Assembly: GCA_964392365.1 (NCBI GenBank)
Contig: CAYMPH010000012.1
Span: 65,154-129,153, forward strand
Direction: 5' to 3'
Length of the DNA: 64,000 nucleotides
Source of the DNA: CAYMPH01 sp964392365
Lineage (GTDB): Bacteria; Spirochaetota; UBA4802; UBA5550
Shown here: positions 41,309-50,695 of the stretch, one piece after another
How the letters are laid out: every line of letters starts with the position of its first letter
How positions within the stretch are numbered: the first letter of the stretch is position 1
The notes under the pieces: generated by a model
Told to the model about the DNA's origin: nothing
The model's database searches: none
The model's input: the letters and a program-made list of their open reading frames with translations, nothing else
Position numbers and translations under genes: made by a program

Positions 41309-42418
41309 TCAAACTTTCAATTTTTCTCTCATTGCAAAACCTATAATCAGACAAAATACAAGTCCGATTCCAACTGCATACATTCCGAATTCCCCCGGAC
41401 CGCCCACTATAAGAGAACCATCCTTCATCACATCCGGTTTTGCAGCTACCATAAAGTTATGAGCAATGCCTGCACCTACAATCATTCCTATAACAAAAAA
41501 TCCTGAATCTGAATCTCCTTCACCTGCGAGAATAAGCTGCCTGCCCGGACATCCGCCTGAAAGAGAATACGCAAGACCTGCAAGAACCATACCGAGAAAA
41601 TTCCAAATTTGATTACTGTGTGCAATCGGCTGAGCGCTGAAACCCGGATTAAACTGGCCGAGAATAAGATTCATGCCGAAAGCAGCTGCCACAAGCCCGA
41701 GCAAACCGCCAGCAAGATGAAAATCCTTAATTAAAATAATATCTCTTACAGCACCCACAGTACAGAATCTGCTTCTTTGTGCAATGCCTCCGATAAAAAG
41801 ACCTGCACCAAGACTAACCCATAAATTCGCATGCTGCGAACCGGGTCCCTTAACGCTTGAAAAAATCAATCCATTCGGCCCGAAAGAAACATTTACCAGC
41901 AATAGAATAAAAAGCCCCAGCATTAAAACAGGGAATAACCAGCCGGATGCCTTACTCTGAGAATAATTTCTTCCAAGGCTGAATCCGTTTTTTAAAAATG
42001 CTACTCCAACACCTATTCCTGCAATCAGTCCTGCGATTCCAACTATAGCATTACCGTCTCCTCCTGAAAGCCTGAGCATCGAACGCCACGGACATCCTAG
42101 GAATACAAGTGCACCAACCATAGCAAAAACCCCTAGAAAAAATCTTATCAGGGTGGATGACCCTGCTCTTGGTTTAAATTCTTTCAGTATAAATGATATT
42201 ATAAAAGAACCGAGTACTAAGCCTATTATCTCAGGCCTGATATACTGAACAACATCAGCCCTATGAAGCCCCAGCGCTCCGGCTAAATCCCGCTCAAAAC
42301 ATGCAACGCATATCCCCATGTTTTTCGGGTTTCCGAAATATTGAAGCAGAGAAGCTATAGTTCCGATTACAGCTCCAACTGCAATTATACCGAATCTTGA
42401 CGATAAAAAGTTTTTCAT
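41309..42418 (-). CDS. YedE-family selenium/sulfur transporter
   Basis: The 369-aa membrane protein has about 10 hydrophobic helices and family Cys patches: CVACFERDLAG, LGCPWRSML, RSRFCTVGAVRD and SGGCPGRQLIL. YedE proteins are proposed selenium (or thiosulfate/sulfur) transporters linked to selD. It is first in the cluster; upstream is a TTGACA/TAAAAT-like promoter with an ATATTCAT-TTT-ATGAATAT palindrome. Confidence 0.92.
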   Translation of the reverse strand: MKNFLSSRFGIIAVGAVIGTIASLLQYFGNPKNMGICVACFERDLAGALGLHRADVVQYIRPEIIGLVLGSFIISFILKEFKPRAGSSTLIRFFLGVFAMVGALVFLGCPWRSMLRLSGGDGNAIVGIAGLIAGIGVGVAFLKNGFSLGRNYSQSKASGWLFPVLMLGLFILLLVNVSFGPNGLIFSSVKGPGSQHANLWVSLGAGLFIGGIAQRSRFCTVGAVRDIILIKDFHLAGGLLGLVAAAFGMNLILGQFNPGFSAQPIAHSNQIWNFLGMVLAGLAYSLSGGCPGRQLILAGEGDSDSGFFVIGMIVGAGIAHNFMVAAKPDVMKDGSLIVGGPGEFGMYAVGIGLVFCLIIGFAMREKLKV

Positions 42419-42458
42419 GATTACTCCCAGAATTTATTATTCTATAATTCAATATGAA

Positions 42459-42477
42459 ATATTCATTTTATGAATAT
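42459..42477 (-). promoter_or_regulatory. Palindrome ATATTCAT-TTT-ATGAATAT at the yedE promoter
   Basis: This perfect 8+3+8 palindrome lies between the yedE start (42418) and a TTGACA (minus strand, about 42490). It overlaps the likely -10 region, so it may be an operator for a repressor that controls the selenium cluster. The regulator itself is not visible here. Confidence 0.5.
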
Positions 42478-42519
42478 AACAAATATGTCAATATTTTTTT
42501 ATCGATTTACTGATGGTCA

Positions 42520-42610
42520 CGGCTTCGCTCGACCAGCGATATAGTTTGGTAATTGACCAATATAGTAAGATAATCGAAGATCCAGAACGTTCATCGAGCG
42601 GAGTCGAGAT
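42520..42610. repeat. TCGAGCGGAGTCGAG-type repeats, inverted pair
   Basis: CGGCTTCGCTCGACCAGCG (42520-42538) faces CATCGAGCGGAGTCGAGATG (42592-42611) 53 bp away. The same core (CGCTGGTCGAGCGGAGTCGAG) recurs at 59268-59288 before the beta-barrel gene. These belong to a short dispersed repeat family distinct from GGGGTCAGAGC. Confidence 0.7.
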
Positions 42611-42625
42611 GTTTCGGTTGCAACA

Positions 42626-42790
42626 GGGGTCAGAGCATCCCTATTTAATAGACACTTCCTTGAAAACATATATTTTTATACTCTTAAATTATAGATGATA
42701 ATTGGGCTCTGACCCAAAATAGCACGAAAGCATCTCATAATCTTTAAAAGTAGACTCTAAAACTTACTTTATACAGGGGGCTCTGACCCC
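42626..42790. repeat. REP cluster of GGGGTCAGAGC/GCTCTGACCCC
   Basis: The copies are GGGGTCAGAGC at 42626-42636, GGGCTCTGACCC at 42704-42715 and GGGGGCTCTGACCCC at 42776-42790. The first two face each other. No gene is seen here; the gap of about 545 bp between yedE and the peptidase gene holds these repeats and AT-rich sequence only. Confidence 0.88.
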
Positions 42791-42965
42791 AGCTCTAAAC
42801 AATGATCTGCGCAGAACAAATTAAAAACAAAAAATTAAAATTATATATCTACAGATGATATAAATTTGCAAAAAAAGTAATTGAAATATTAAAGATATTT
42901 ATATCATGATATTTTTTTGTCAAAAAATTGAACATATTTTCATTTACACACCAAAGGATAAAATA

Positions 42966-43889
42966 ATGTTTTCACCGGACATACTCACCAATTTTAAAGA
43001 AAAAAAAGAAATAATATCCAACACTACAAAAATAATTTCACACCTCGCAATAGATATTGGCGAAAGGACATTAAACAAATACGAGAATCTAGTTCAGGCC
43101 GGCGATTTTATAAAAAATTATTTTTTAAAATTCGAACACGAACCAGAAGAGGAAGCATACACTGTTCAATCAAAAAAAGTTTATAACATAATAACTGAAA
43201 TAAAAGGCTATGAAGAGCCTGAAAAAATAATAATTCTCGGTGCTCATTATGATACAGTTGAAGGCACACCCGGCGCTGATGACAACGCTTCAGCTATAGC
43301 AGGTCTGCTTGAAATTTACAGGCTGGCTTCAAAATTTAAATTCAAAAAAACCATACGCTTTGTTTCATTTACGCTTGAGGAACCGCCGTATTTTCAGACC
43401 CCCGAAATGGGCAGCATGGTGCACGCAAAAGGATGCAAAAGCAGAAAAGAAAATATAGAACTGATGATATGTCTTGAAATGATCGGCTTTGGAAGTAAAA
43501 AATGCGAGCAGAAATTTCCAAATGATGACTTCAGAAAAAAATATCCTCCATATGGAGACTATCTAGCTGTTGTTGCTATACCATCATTAAGCCAGCAGGT
43601 ATTTGCATGGAAGAAAAGTTATAACGCACACGCCAAACATAAGATATATGATTTGATTGCACCTGCTTCAATTCGCGGAATAGATTTATCCGATCATGCA
43701 TCATTCATTAAAAACGGTTTTCCTGCAATTATGATAACAGATACGGGTTTTTACAGAAACAGCAACTACCATCAAAGCACGGACACTGCTGATACAATAA
43801 ATCATGATTTTCTTTATCATAATATAAGGAATTCCTTTCTTGCATTAAGGGATCTTCTTAACACTACCGATAAAAAACCGGAGGATTAA
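42966..43889 (+). CDS. M28-family zinc metallopeptidase
   Basis: The protein (307 aa) keeps the M28 aminopeptidase layout: zinc ligands in GAHYDTVEG (His), PGADDNASA (Asp), LEEPP (Glu pair), CLEMIGF (Asp/Glu) and NYHQSTDTADTI (His). I choose ATG 42966 behind AAAGGA; an earlier in-frame Met at 42906 would add a 20-residue hydrophobic stretch without a good ribosome site. No clear signal peptide remains, so it is probably cytosolic. It starts a three-gene set with a Cys-rich protein and a methyltransferase. Confidence 0.88.
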   Translation: MFSPDILTNFKEKKEIISNTTKIISHLAIDIGERTLNKYENLVQAGDFIKNYFLKFEHEPEEEAYTVQSKKVYNIITEIKGYEEPEKIIILGAHYDTVEGTPGADDNASAIAGLLEIYRLASKFKFKKTIRFVSFTLEEPPYFQTPEMGSMVHAKGCKSRKENIELMICLEMIGFGSKKCEQKFPNDDFRKKYPPYGDYLAVVAIPSLSQQVFAWKKSYNAHAKHKIYDLIAPASIRGIDLSDHASFIKNGFPAIMITDTGFYRNSNYHQSTDTADTINHDFLYHNIRNSFLALRDLLNTTDKKPED

Positions 43890-43890
43890 G

Positions 43891-44094
43891 ATGGAATGTA
43901 AAAAAGAAAAAAATATTTCAGCATGCACGTGCACATATGAACCATGTTCAAGAAAAGGAATGTGCTGCGACTGCATTCAATACCATAAAAGATCCGGTGA
44001 ATTGCCGGGATGCGTTTTCCCGTCACAGGCTGAAAAAACATATGACCGAACATACCAGCATTTCGCTCGTCTTGTTTCCCAGGGAAAAATTTGA
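43891..44094 (+). CDS. Small Cys-rich protein (DUF6485-like)
   Basis: The 67-aa protein has eight Cys residues: CKKEKNISACTCTYEPCSRKG, CCDCIQYH, LPGCVFP. It matches the DUF6485 pattern and probably binds a metal or Fe-S cluster. It begins one base after the peptidase stop, and its last four bases overlap the methyltransferase start (TTG 44091). Confidence 0.85.
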   Translation: MECKKEKNISACTCTYEPCSRKGMCCDCIQYHKRSGELPGCVFPSQAEKTYDRTYQHFARLVSQGKI

Positions 44095-45023
44095 ATCTAA
44101 ACGATACTACAGATTATCATATCAATCAAATTTCAACGCTTAAATGGGAACTGACATTATCCTGCATGCTTGAAGACAGAAATAATCCCTGCAGGCAGAT
44201 TTTAAAAAACAGCACCACCTACGGATCGCTTCTGTATAATTTTCTTAATAGTAAAATTGATATCAGCAAAATAAAATCTTTAATTGAAATCGGCGGGGGA
44301 TACGGCTGGCTTACGCGTGATTTTTTAAATTCAAATAAAAATTTTAAATCTTCGATGATTGATATTTCAGAAACAATGCTCAATCTCCAAAAAAAAACAC
44401 TCGCGACTTTTAATACTGAATTTATCAATTGCGATTTTCTGTCTTGCGATCCGATGCTGATAAAAAATTCAGATTTAATAATTTTAAATGAGGTTATAGG
44501 AGACTTTCCAACCATTACAGAAATGGATCTGAAAGATATAATTCAGAATAAAGATAAAATACAAAGTACCTACGATGATGCATTAAGAATTATAAAAAAA
44601 TATTCTCTTGAAACTCCTGATAAGAAATTTAATTTTAATTACGGGGCTGCAAAAGCTGTTGAAAAAATATGCAGCAATTCAATTTCATACGCTTTTATAA
44701 GCGAGCATTCCTGCGAAGCTGCAGCGCCGGATGAATACAGGGAAATTCTGAATTTCAATAAAAGTAAATTTCCTGAAGAAATAAAGCTTCTCGGTCACAG
44801 CGAGTATACAATAAAATTTTCTCATTTGGAAAAAATAGCACAAGCCTTAAGTTATAGAATAATCCGGGGCCAGTACATTGATTTTATTGATATTAATTTT
44901 AACAGCAGGGTTAATTTTGCTTTAAGATCGAATTCATCAAATGAAGAACACGAAACCATACAGCACTTTGTTCATGACTTATATAAATATGAATATTTAA
45001 TTTTGATCAATCCGGAATATTAA
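44091..45023 (+). CDS. Putative SAM-dependent methyltransferase
   Basis: The 310-aa protein has a methyltransferase motif I (LIEIGGGYGWLTRDF), then SSMIDISETMLNLQKK and NCDFLSCDPMLIKN, DLIILNEVIGDF. The rest is divergent and helical, so the substrate is unknown. It starts with TTG at 44091 with AGGGA upstream, and the start overlaps the stop of the Cys-rich gene. It ends the three-gene unit and is followed by a hairpin. Confidence 0.8.
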   Translation: MNLNDTTDYHINQISTLKWELTLSCMLEDRNNPCRQILKNSTTYGSLLYNFLNSKIDISKIKSLIEIGGGYGWLTRDFLNSNKNFKSSMIDISETMLNLQKKTLATFNTEFINCDFLSCDPMLIKNSDLIILNEVIGDFPTITEMDLKDIIQNKDKIQSTYDDALRIIKKYSLETPDKKFNFNYGAAKAVEKICSNSISYAFISEHSCEAAAPDEYREILNFNKSKFPEEIKLLGHSEYTIKFSHLEKIAQALSYRIIRGQYIDFIDINFNSRVNFALRSNSSNEEHETIQHFVHDLYKYEYLILINPEY

Positions 45024-45030
45024 ATAAATA

Positions 45031-45051
45031 CTCCCCCTAATATAGGGGGAG
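45031..45051 (+). terminator. Hairpin CTCCCCCTA-ATA-TAGGGGGAG
   Basis: A perfect 9-bp stem with a 3-nt loop lies 8 bp past the stop of the methyltransferase and before the convergent small basic gene. No long T-run follows, so termination efficiency is uncertain; it may also be a small repeat. Confidence 0.5.
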
Positions 45052-45070
45052 ACAGAGGGGGTTAACAGAA

Positions 45071-45262
45071 TCAGATTTTAGATGTTAATTTATTCTTTCT
45101 CTGAATAAGATGCTTATAATAAACAGCATTTGCAAGATTTTTGCTCATCATATCCTGAAGCTTTGACTCAATCTCTTTTATTGTAAGCCTGTTAACTTTC
45201 TTCTTTTTAGCCGGTGTTGCAGCAACTTCTGCCGGTGCTCCTGCGTTTTGTTCTTCTGACAT
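45071..45262 (-). CDS. Small basic protein, unknown
   Basis: The 63-aa protein begins MSEEQNAGAPAEVAATPAKKKK and continues with a helical lysine-rich part (RLTIKEIESKLQDMMSKNLANAVYYKHLI). AGGAG before ATG 45262 decides the start; a longer reading to 45352 has no site. The acidic-Ala start and basic tail suggest an RNA- or DNA-binding helper. I do not recognise the family. Confidence 0.7.
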   Translation of the reverse strand: MSEEQNAGAPAEVAATPAKKKKVNRLTIKEIESKLQDMMSKNLANAVYYKHLIQRKNKLTSKI

Positions 45263-45384
45263 TTTATATTCTCCTGCCCGAGTATTTTTACAAGGATTTA
45301 TACCTTTTTTACATAACTGCATTAAATTGTAAAACAGTCCATGTTGTGTCAACAGAAAATTAAAATTTTTAAAAAGACGTTTTT

Positions 45385-46719
45385 TCAGTAATTCAGGAAA
45401 ACATAACGTAAAATAAAAATTAAACCGAGAAAAATCATTACCTTGCTTATTTCACGGATTTTTCCTGTAAGTATTTTCAATACAGGATAAAATATAAATC
45501 CGAAAGCGAGACCGTCAGCAATTGAATATGTAAATGGTATGCCGATAATTATCAGATATGCAGGGAGATATTCCGTGATATCCGAATAATCAATTTTTGA
45601 CAGATGCGATATCATCATTGAACCGACCACTATAAGCGCCGGAGCAATTACAGGATATAAAACAGTCGAGTTTACAGAAAACCCTCCTCCGAGCATTTTC
45701 ACAAGTGGTTCAAAAAAAAGAGCGACTAAAAATAAAACTCCCGTAGTTACAGCAGTCAGGCCGGTTCGCCCGCCCACATTAACACCAGCGGAACTTTCAA
45801 TATAAGCAGAAACAGTTGATGTTCCAAGAACAGCTCCTGCAACAGTTGCAGTTGAATCTGTGATAAGAATTCTTTTAATATTCTTTATATTTCCGTTCTT
45901 ATCAACAAGCCCGGCCTGCTCAGTTACGCCTACCACAGTTCCAACTGTATCAAACATAAGCATAAACAGAAAAACAATTACTAGAGGAAGATACTTTACC
46001 GTAAATACATCCACCAGATTCATTTTCATAAAAGTAGGTTCTAATGAAGGAGGCATGCTTACTAGTCCATGAAACTCTGTAACACCAAGAGGAATTGACG
46101 CAGCTGCAGATGCAATCATGCCTATAATAAGTGCGCCCTTAATATTAAAATATTTTAAAACGCTTATCAATACAAGTCCTATTAGAGCCACAATTACATA
46201 AGACTTATCAAGATGGCCGATCTTTAAAATTCCTCCGGGAGATTTTTCCACAACACCGGCATAAACAAGACCTATGAAAGCAATAAAAAGACCTATACCT
46301 ACAGTAATGCCGGATTTAAGAGATGGAGGAATTGAGTTAATCAGCAGTTCACGCACATCAAACAGAGACATCAATAAAAACAGAATTCCTGAAATAAAAA
46401 CAATCCCCAGAGCAGTTTCCCACTTAACGCCCAATGCAATTACAACAGTAAAAGCAAAAAAGAAATTTTCCCCCATTACCGGCGCAAGGGCTATCGGATA
46501 ATTTGCAAAAAGGCCCATCATTATCGATGCGAAGGCTGCTGATATGCATGTCGCAGCCATTACAGCGCCGAAGTTCATGCCTGCAGACGACAGTACCGCA
46601 GGCTGAACAAATATAATATACGCCATTGTAAAAAATGTTGTTGAACCGGCTATCAGCTCTGTTTTTACAGTTGATCCGGATTCGCTGATTTTAAAAATTT
46701 TTTCAAGAAGCTGTTTCAT
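45385..46719 (-). CDS. AzgA-type NCS2 purine permease
   Basis: The 444-aa protein has about 12-14 membrane segments and AzgA-family patches: LIAGSTTFFTMAYIIFVQP, APVMGENFFFAFTVV, LMFDTVGTVVGVTEQAG, ESSAGVNVGGRTGLTAV. It imports adenine, guanine or hypoxanthine with protons. It stands as a single-gene unit 29 bp after the next minus-strand gene. Confidence 0.93.
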   Translation of the reverse strand: MKQLLEKIFKISESGSTVKTELIAGSTTFFTMAYIIFVQPAVLSSAGMNFGAVMAATCISAAFASIMMGLFANYPIALAPVMGENFFFAFTVVIALGVKWETALGIVFISGILFLLMSLFDVRELLINSIPPSLKSGITVGIGLFIAFIGLVYAGVVEKSPGGILKIGHLDKSYVIVALIGLVLISVLKYFNIKGALIIGMIASAAASIPLGVTEFHGLVSMPPSLEPTFMKMNLVDVFTVKYLPLVIVFLFMLMFDTVGTVVGVTEQAGLVDKNGNIKNIKRILITDSTATVAGAVLGTSTVSAYIESSAGVNVGGRTGLTAVTTGVLFLVALFFEPLVKMLGGGFSVNSTVLYPVIAPALIVVGSMMISHLSKIDYSDITEYLPAYLIIIGIPFTYSIADGLAFGFIFYPVLKILTGKIREISKVMIFLGLIFILRYVFLNY

Positions 46720-46748
46720 TTTTTTTCTCCTTGATATTACTTAAAATT

Positions 46749-47189
46749 TTATTTTAATTTATTTTCTTTAATAAATAAATTAGCCAACCCGTTTTTAGAA
46801 AATTCTTTTTCGTACTTATCAATAAATGGACTTTCTTTTTCAATGCGCTCCTTGAAATCCATTTTTTTAACAACTGCCTGTCCGTATTTTGCTACAAAAT
46901 CCCTTTTGCCTAATTCATCGGCGAGCATTTCCCAGAAACTTTCTGCATCATAAAAAGAAATCGGATCATCCATTTCATCTTCCATCTCGATTGTCGGATA
47001 AAATTTCCCTTCATCTTCCTCTATCAGTTCTTCAACTCCGAATTCTTTATAAAAAGAATATACATACTGCTCAATCTCTTCAATATGATCCAGGTAATCA
47101 TCCTCCCTTGGACCATTCGCTAAAAAATTTCCAAGATAAACAGCTTTGCATAAATTTTCATATTGCTCTTTTGTAAAATCGATCTTCAT
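46749..47189 (-). CDS. Acidic hypothetical protein
   Basis: This 146-aa soluble protein is rich in Glu/Asp/Phe/Tyr (FTKEQYENLCKAVYLGN, EELIEEDEGKFYP, FWEMLADELGKRDF). No motif is recognised. TTGACA, a 17-bp spacer and TATTCA on the minus strand lie about 60 bp upstream. It reads toward the permease gene, which may be cotranscribed. Confidence 0.7.
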   Translation of the reverse strand: MKIDFTKEQYENLCKAVYLGNFLANGPREDDYLDHIEEIEQYVYSFYKEFGVEELIEEDEGKFYPTIEMEDEMDDPISFYDAESFWEMLADELGKRDFVAKYGQAVVKKMDFKERIEKESPFIDKYEKEFSKNGLANLFIKENKLK

Positions 47190-47383
47190 TCGATAAACCT
47201 TCCATTTTTATTTTTAAAAATGAATAATATGTTCAATTTGAATTGTCAAGTTTAAAATATGAATCTTACAGCATTTAAAAAAACCATAAGACTGTAAGCT
47301 GAAAAAATAATTTGACGTAATAATTACATCTTCCATTAATAAACTTACTGAGAAAAAAATTCTCTGAAAACCGGAGACTTAAT

Positions 47384-47890
47384 ATGAAAAAAACTCTAAT
47401 CATGATACTTTTATTTTTATCAATGCTTTTATCAGCTGAGGATTTTTCATATAAATGGGGAAATATTTCATTTATATTGCCTGCAGATTTTTCTCTGCCT
47501 GAAAAAGCAGGGCTGAATTCAGTTCAGCTATCATATCCGAAAAGCTCTAATAATAAAGAACTTGCATTTATCATACTTGTCCGGTTTACACAGGAGCAGC
47601 AGAAGGAAATGAGAATGAATGATAAAGCACTGCTGGACTATGCTAAATCAACTTACTTTGCAACAGCAAAACGTGCTGAATCAACGAAAGAAAGAATTTT
47701 TTTCGGGAAAAAAGTTAAGGGAGATATTCAGGCAAAGAATATCCCGAAGAAATCAACACTTGAAGCATATATGATAAATCTTCCATCCGGAGTAAAATTA
47801 GCTGCTGGTTTTACATTTTATGAAAACATCAATAGTAAAACATCTGAAGAAATTGTTTCCCGCTTCGCGGCAACGCTGACTGAAAAATGA
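47384..47890 (+). CDS. Secreted protein with signal peptide
   Basis: The 168-aa protein has a clear signal peptide (MKKTLIMILLFLSMLLSA | EDFSYKW) and a mature part with alternating polar segments that I do not recognise. It is coupled to the following gene by a 4-base overlap, so the two probably work together at the cell surface. Confidence 0.75.
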   Translation: MKKTLIMILLFLSMLLSAEDFSYKWGNISFILPADFSLPEKAGLNSVQLSYPKSSNNKELAFIILVRFTQEQQKEMRMNDKALLDYAKSTYFATAKRAESTKERIFFGKKVKGDIQAKNIPKKSTLEAYMINLPSGVKLAAGFTFYENINSKTSEEIVSRFAATLTEK

Positions 47891-48495
47891 AAAAAACAAT
47901 AGCATCAATTATAATTTTATTATCAGCAATTTCATCATTAAAAGCCGAAGAAGACGATATTGAAACACGTATAAAAAAGAAAATTTTCGGCGGAGGGATG
48001 CAGATTCATTTCGGTTATTCAAATATAATAACTCCATACCAGACGGTAAACAGTTTTATATTCGGAATAGGCGGAAGAGCACATTTTAATGTTTGGGATT
48101 ATATCCGGATTGGAATTGGCGGCGCAGCAACAAAAACTGATTACGCGCCTTCATTTGCTGACTCTGCAGGAATGAAAAGTTTCGTTGATATGGGATACGG
48201 CGGAATCACACTTGAATTTAAATTTCACTACAAACGATTCCTTTTTTCAGCTGGCGGTCTGATTGGAGGAGGATCATACACAAGTTTAATTCTGCTATCT
48301 AAGCCGGGATCGTCTTATACTACAGCGTATACTGAAGGAGCAACTTTCGTGGGCATACCCATGATAACCTTTGAATTATTTATTACTGAATCACTTTCCG
48401 CAACTGTTATGTTCGATTATTTTTTAGGTTCAAGAATTGTTGAGGGAAATCAGTTCGGATTCAGAGGCCATATAGGCGTTATTTTTTACAAATAA
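47887..48495 (+). CDS. Outer-membrane-like beta-barrel protein
   Basis: The 202-aa protein has a signal peptide (MKKTIASIIILLSAISSLKA), then Gly/Phe/Ile-rich alternating strands (IFGIGGRAHFNVWDYIRIGIGGAA, YGGITLEFKFHYKRFLFSAGG) and a C-terminal aromatic stretch (FGFRGHIGVIFYK), consistent with an eight-strand barrel. It overlaps the upstream secreted-protein gene. Confidence 0.72.
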   Translation: MKKTIASIIILLSAISSLKAEEDDIETRIKKKIFGGGMQIHFGYSNIITPYQTVNSFIFGIGGRAHFNVWDYIRIGIGGAATKTDYAPSFADSAGMKSFVDMGYGGITLEFKFHYKRFLFSAGGLIGGGSYTSLILLSKPGSSYTTAYTEGATFVGIPMITFELFITESLSATVMFDYFLGSRIVEGNQFGFRGHIGVIFYK

Positions 48496-48529
48496 AAAAC
48501 CGATAAACATTCTCTATAAGGATAAAACA

Positions 48530-50542
48530 ATGTATAAAAATTTATTTGAACCGATTAAAATAAATAATCTCGAAATTAAAAACAGAATAATATATCCGGC
48601 TCTCGGTCTGCTTTATTCTTATGATAAAAAAATAAACGATAAGTATTCTAATTTTTACATTGAACGAGCTAAGGGCGGAGCAGGTATAGTGACAGTAGGT
48701 CCTGTGGGATTTGATAAATACGGTGCAGGTCTCTTTGCTCTCTCAATTGAAACTGACGAAGATATCCCCTCATTTAAAATTCTTTCTGACGGTATAAAAA
48801 ATGAAGGTGCCAGATCCTGGATTCAGCTTTACCATGCTGGAGCCTACACGAAATCCGGATTTATCGGCGGAGAAAAAGCAATTGCCCCTTCAGAAATTCC
48901 ATCAAGATATTCCAAAGAAACTCCGCGCGAAATGACAATCGAGGATATTAAAACTGTTCAGGAAAATTTTGCTCTTGCAGCGCTCAGAGCAAAAGAAGCG
49001 GGTTTTGACGGAGTTGAAATTATCGGTTCAGCCGGTTACCTTATAACACAGTTTTTATCTCCTTTGAAAAATCAGAGAAAAGATGAATACGGCGGAAGCT
49101 TTGAAAACAGAACAAGATTTGTGAAAGAGATAATAACCCTGATACGGAAAAAAGTTGGAAAAGATTATCCTCTGTCCATCAGAATGGCAGGAAACGATTT
49201 TGTTCCTGGAAGCAACACAAGCGCAGATACTCCGGCATTTGCTAAAGTGTACGAAGAAGCCGGAATAGATCTTATTAATGTTACTGGAGGCTGGCACGAG
49301 TCAAGGGTGCCGCAGCTACCAATGGATCTTCCGAGAGCGGGGCTGACATACCTTGCGGCTAATATCAGAAAAAATGTTTCTATTCCTGTGGCAGCATCAA
49401 ACCGCATAACTGATCCTCAACTCGCAGACCAGCTTATAAATGATGGAGTTGCTGACATGATATGCCTTGGACGGGTACTGCTGGCTGATCCATACTGGCC
49501 GCAGAAAGCATTGGAAGGCCGAGAAAACGAAATACGTCCTTGCGTTGCATGTTCACAGGGATGCACGGATACGCTTTTCAATGGAAAACCTGTTTACTGC
49601 ATCACCAATCCTTTCTGCGGATTTGAAGGCGACAGGAAAATAACAAAAACCGTTTCTCCAAAAAAAGTTATGGTCATAGGTGCAGGCCCTGCAGGCATGG
49701 AAGCTGCAATCACTGCTGCTCAGGCTGGACACGACGTATCAATCTATGACAAAGCGGACGATCTCGGCGGGCAGTTATGGATCGCAGGAACGCCTCCGCA
49801 CAAACAGGAGCTATGGTCAATTGTTCATTACTATGATGAAATGCTTTTTTTAAATGATGTTGATGTTTATCTCAATACAGAAGTCACACCTGAACTGATA
49901 AAGGAAACCAAACCTGATTATATAATTTCTGCAGAGGGAGCTGAACCAGCGGTTCCGCCGATCGACGGCATCCGCAGTGATGATGTTTTATCTTCGTGGG
50001 ATGTACTGAGAGACGACCCTATGCTCGGCCGGAATATTGCTGTAATAGGCGGAGGAGCAGTGGGACTTGAAACTGCACATTTTCTCGCTGCAAAGGGGAC
50101 TCTTTCTCCTGAATCAGTTCATTTTCTTATCAGGCATGACGCGGAAACATGTGATAGACTAAAAGAACTTGTTCATAACGGAACAAAGAATGTTACTGTT
50201 TTTGAAATGCTGCCTAAAGCCGGTAACGGAATAGGCCGTTCAACAAAATGGGTAATTCTAGGAAATCTTGATCTGCACGGTGTAAAAACTATCACCGGGG
50301 CAAAAGTTCTTTCAATAAAAAACGGACTTGTCACTTATGAAAAAAACGGAAAGACGGAAAGTATTCAATTTGATAATGTAATTAATGCTGCTGGTTCCAG
50401 ATCTGTTAAGAAAATTGCAGACATTTTACCGACCCTCGGGATTCCTTTTACTGTTGCCGGCGACAGTGTAAAACCTGCTCAAATAGATGATGCAATTCAT
50501 GGCGGGTTTTTTGCTGCTCTGGAGATTGATAAAAAAAAATAA
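48530..50542 (+). CDS. NADH:flavin oxidoreductase / 2,4-dienoyl-CoA reductase-like, FMN-FeS-FAD fusion
   Basis: The 670-aa protein joins an N-terminal old-yellow-enzyme TIM barrel (FEPIKINNLEIKNRIIYPA, SAGYLITQFLSPLKNQRKDEYGG), a 4Fe-4S site (CVACSQGCTDTLFNGKPVYC), and an NAD(P)/FAD Rossmann pair (MVIGAGPAGMEAAI and IAVIGGGAVGLETAHF). The order equals that of bacterial dienoyl-CoA reductase (FadH) and related enoate reductases. The substrate is unknown. It begins 34 bp after the barrel gene. Confidence 0.9.
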   Translation: MYKNLFEPIKINNLEIKNRIIYPALGLLYSYDKKINDKYSNFYIERAKGGAGIVTVGPVGFDKYGAGLFALSIETDEDIPSFKILSDGIKNEGARSWIQLYHAGAYTKSGFIGGEKAIAPSEIPSRYSKETPREMTIEDIKTVQENFALAALRAKEAGFDGVEIIGSAGYLITQFLSPLKNQRKDEYGGSFENRTRFVKEIITLIRKKVGKDYPLSIRMAGNDFVPGSNTSADTPAFAKVYEEAGIDLINVTGGWHESRVPQLPMDLPRAGLTYLAANIRKNVSIPVAASNRITDPQLADQLINDGVADMICLGRVLLADPYWPQKALEGRENEIRPCVACSQGCTDTLFNGKPVYCITNPFCGFEGDRKITKTVSPKKVMVIGAGPAGMEAAITAAQAGHDVSIYDKADDLGGQLWIAGTPPHKQELWSIVHYYDEMLFLNDVDVYLNTEVTPELIKETKPDYIISAEGAEPAVPPIDGIRSDDVLSSWDVLRDDPMLGRNIAVIGGGAVGLETAHFLAAKGTLSPESVHFLIRHDAETCDRLKELVHNGTKNVTVFEMLPKAGNGIGRSTKWVILGNLDLHGVKTITGAKVLSIKNGLVTYEKNGKTESIQFDNVINAAGSRSVKKIADILPTLGIPFTVAGDSVKPAQIDDAIHGGFFAALEIDKKK

Positions 50543-50560
50543 TAATCTCGGCTCATGAAA

Positions 50561-50695
50561 AGGTGTCAGAGCATCATTATTTTATGCACATTTTTAAAAA
50601 AATCTATATTTAATATCAAATGGATTACTTTTATACTTTGACCCTCAATTGTTTATTTTTAGAAAACCGGTGAATAAGCAATAAGGGGTCAGAGC
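50561..50695. repeat. REP copies, degenerate and full
   Basis: AGGTGTCAGAGC (50561-50572) and GGGGTCAGAGC (50685-50695) are two members of the dispersed family; ACTTTGACCCT near 50635-50645 is a degenerate inverted copy. The 312-bp gap before typA has no gene. A strong AAGGAAG ribosome site lies at its end. Confidence 0.8.
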
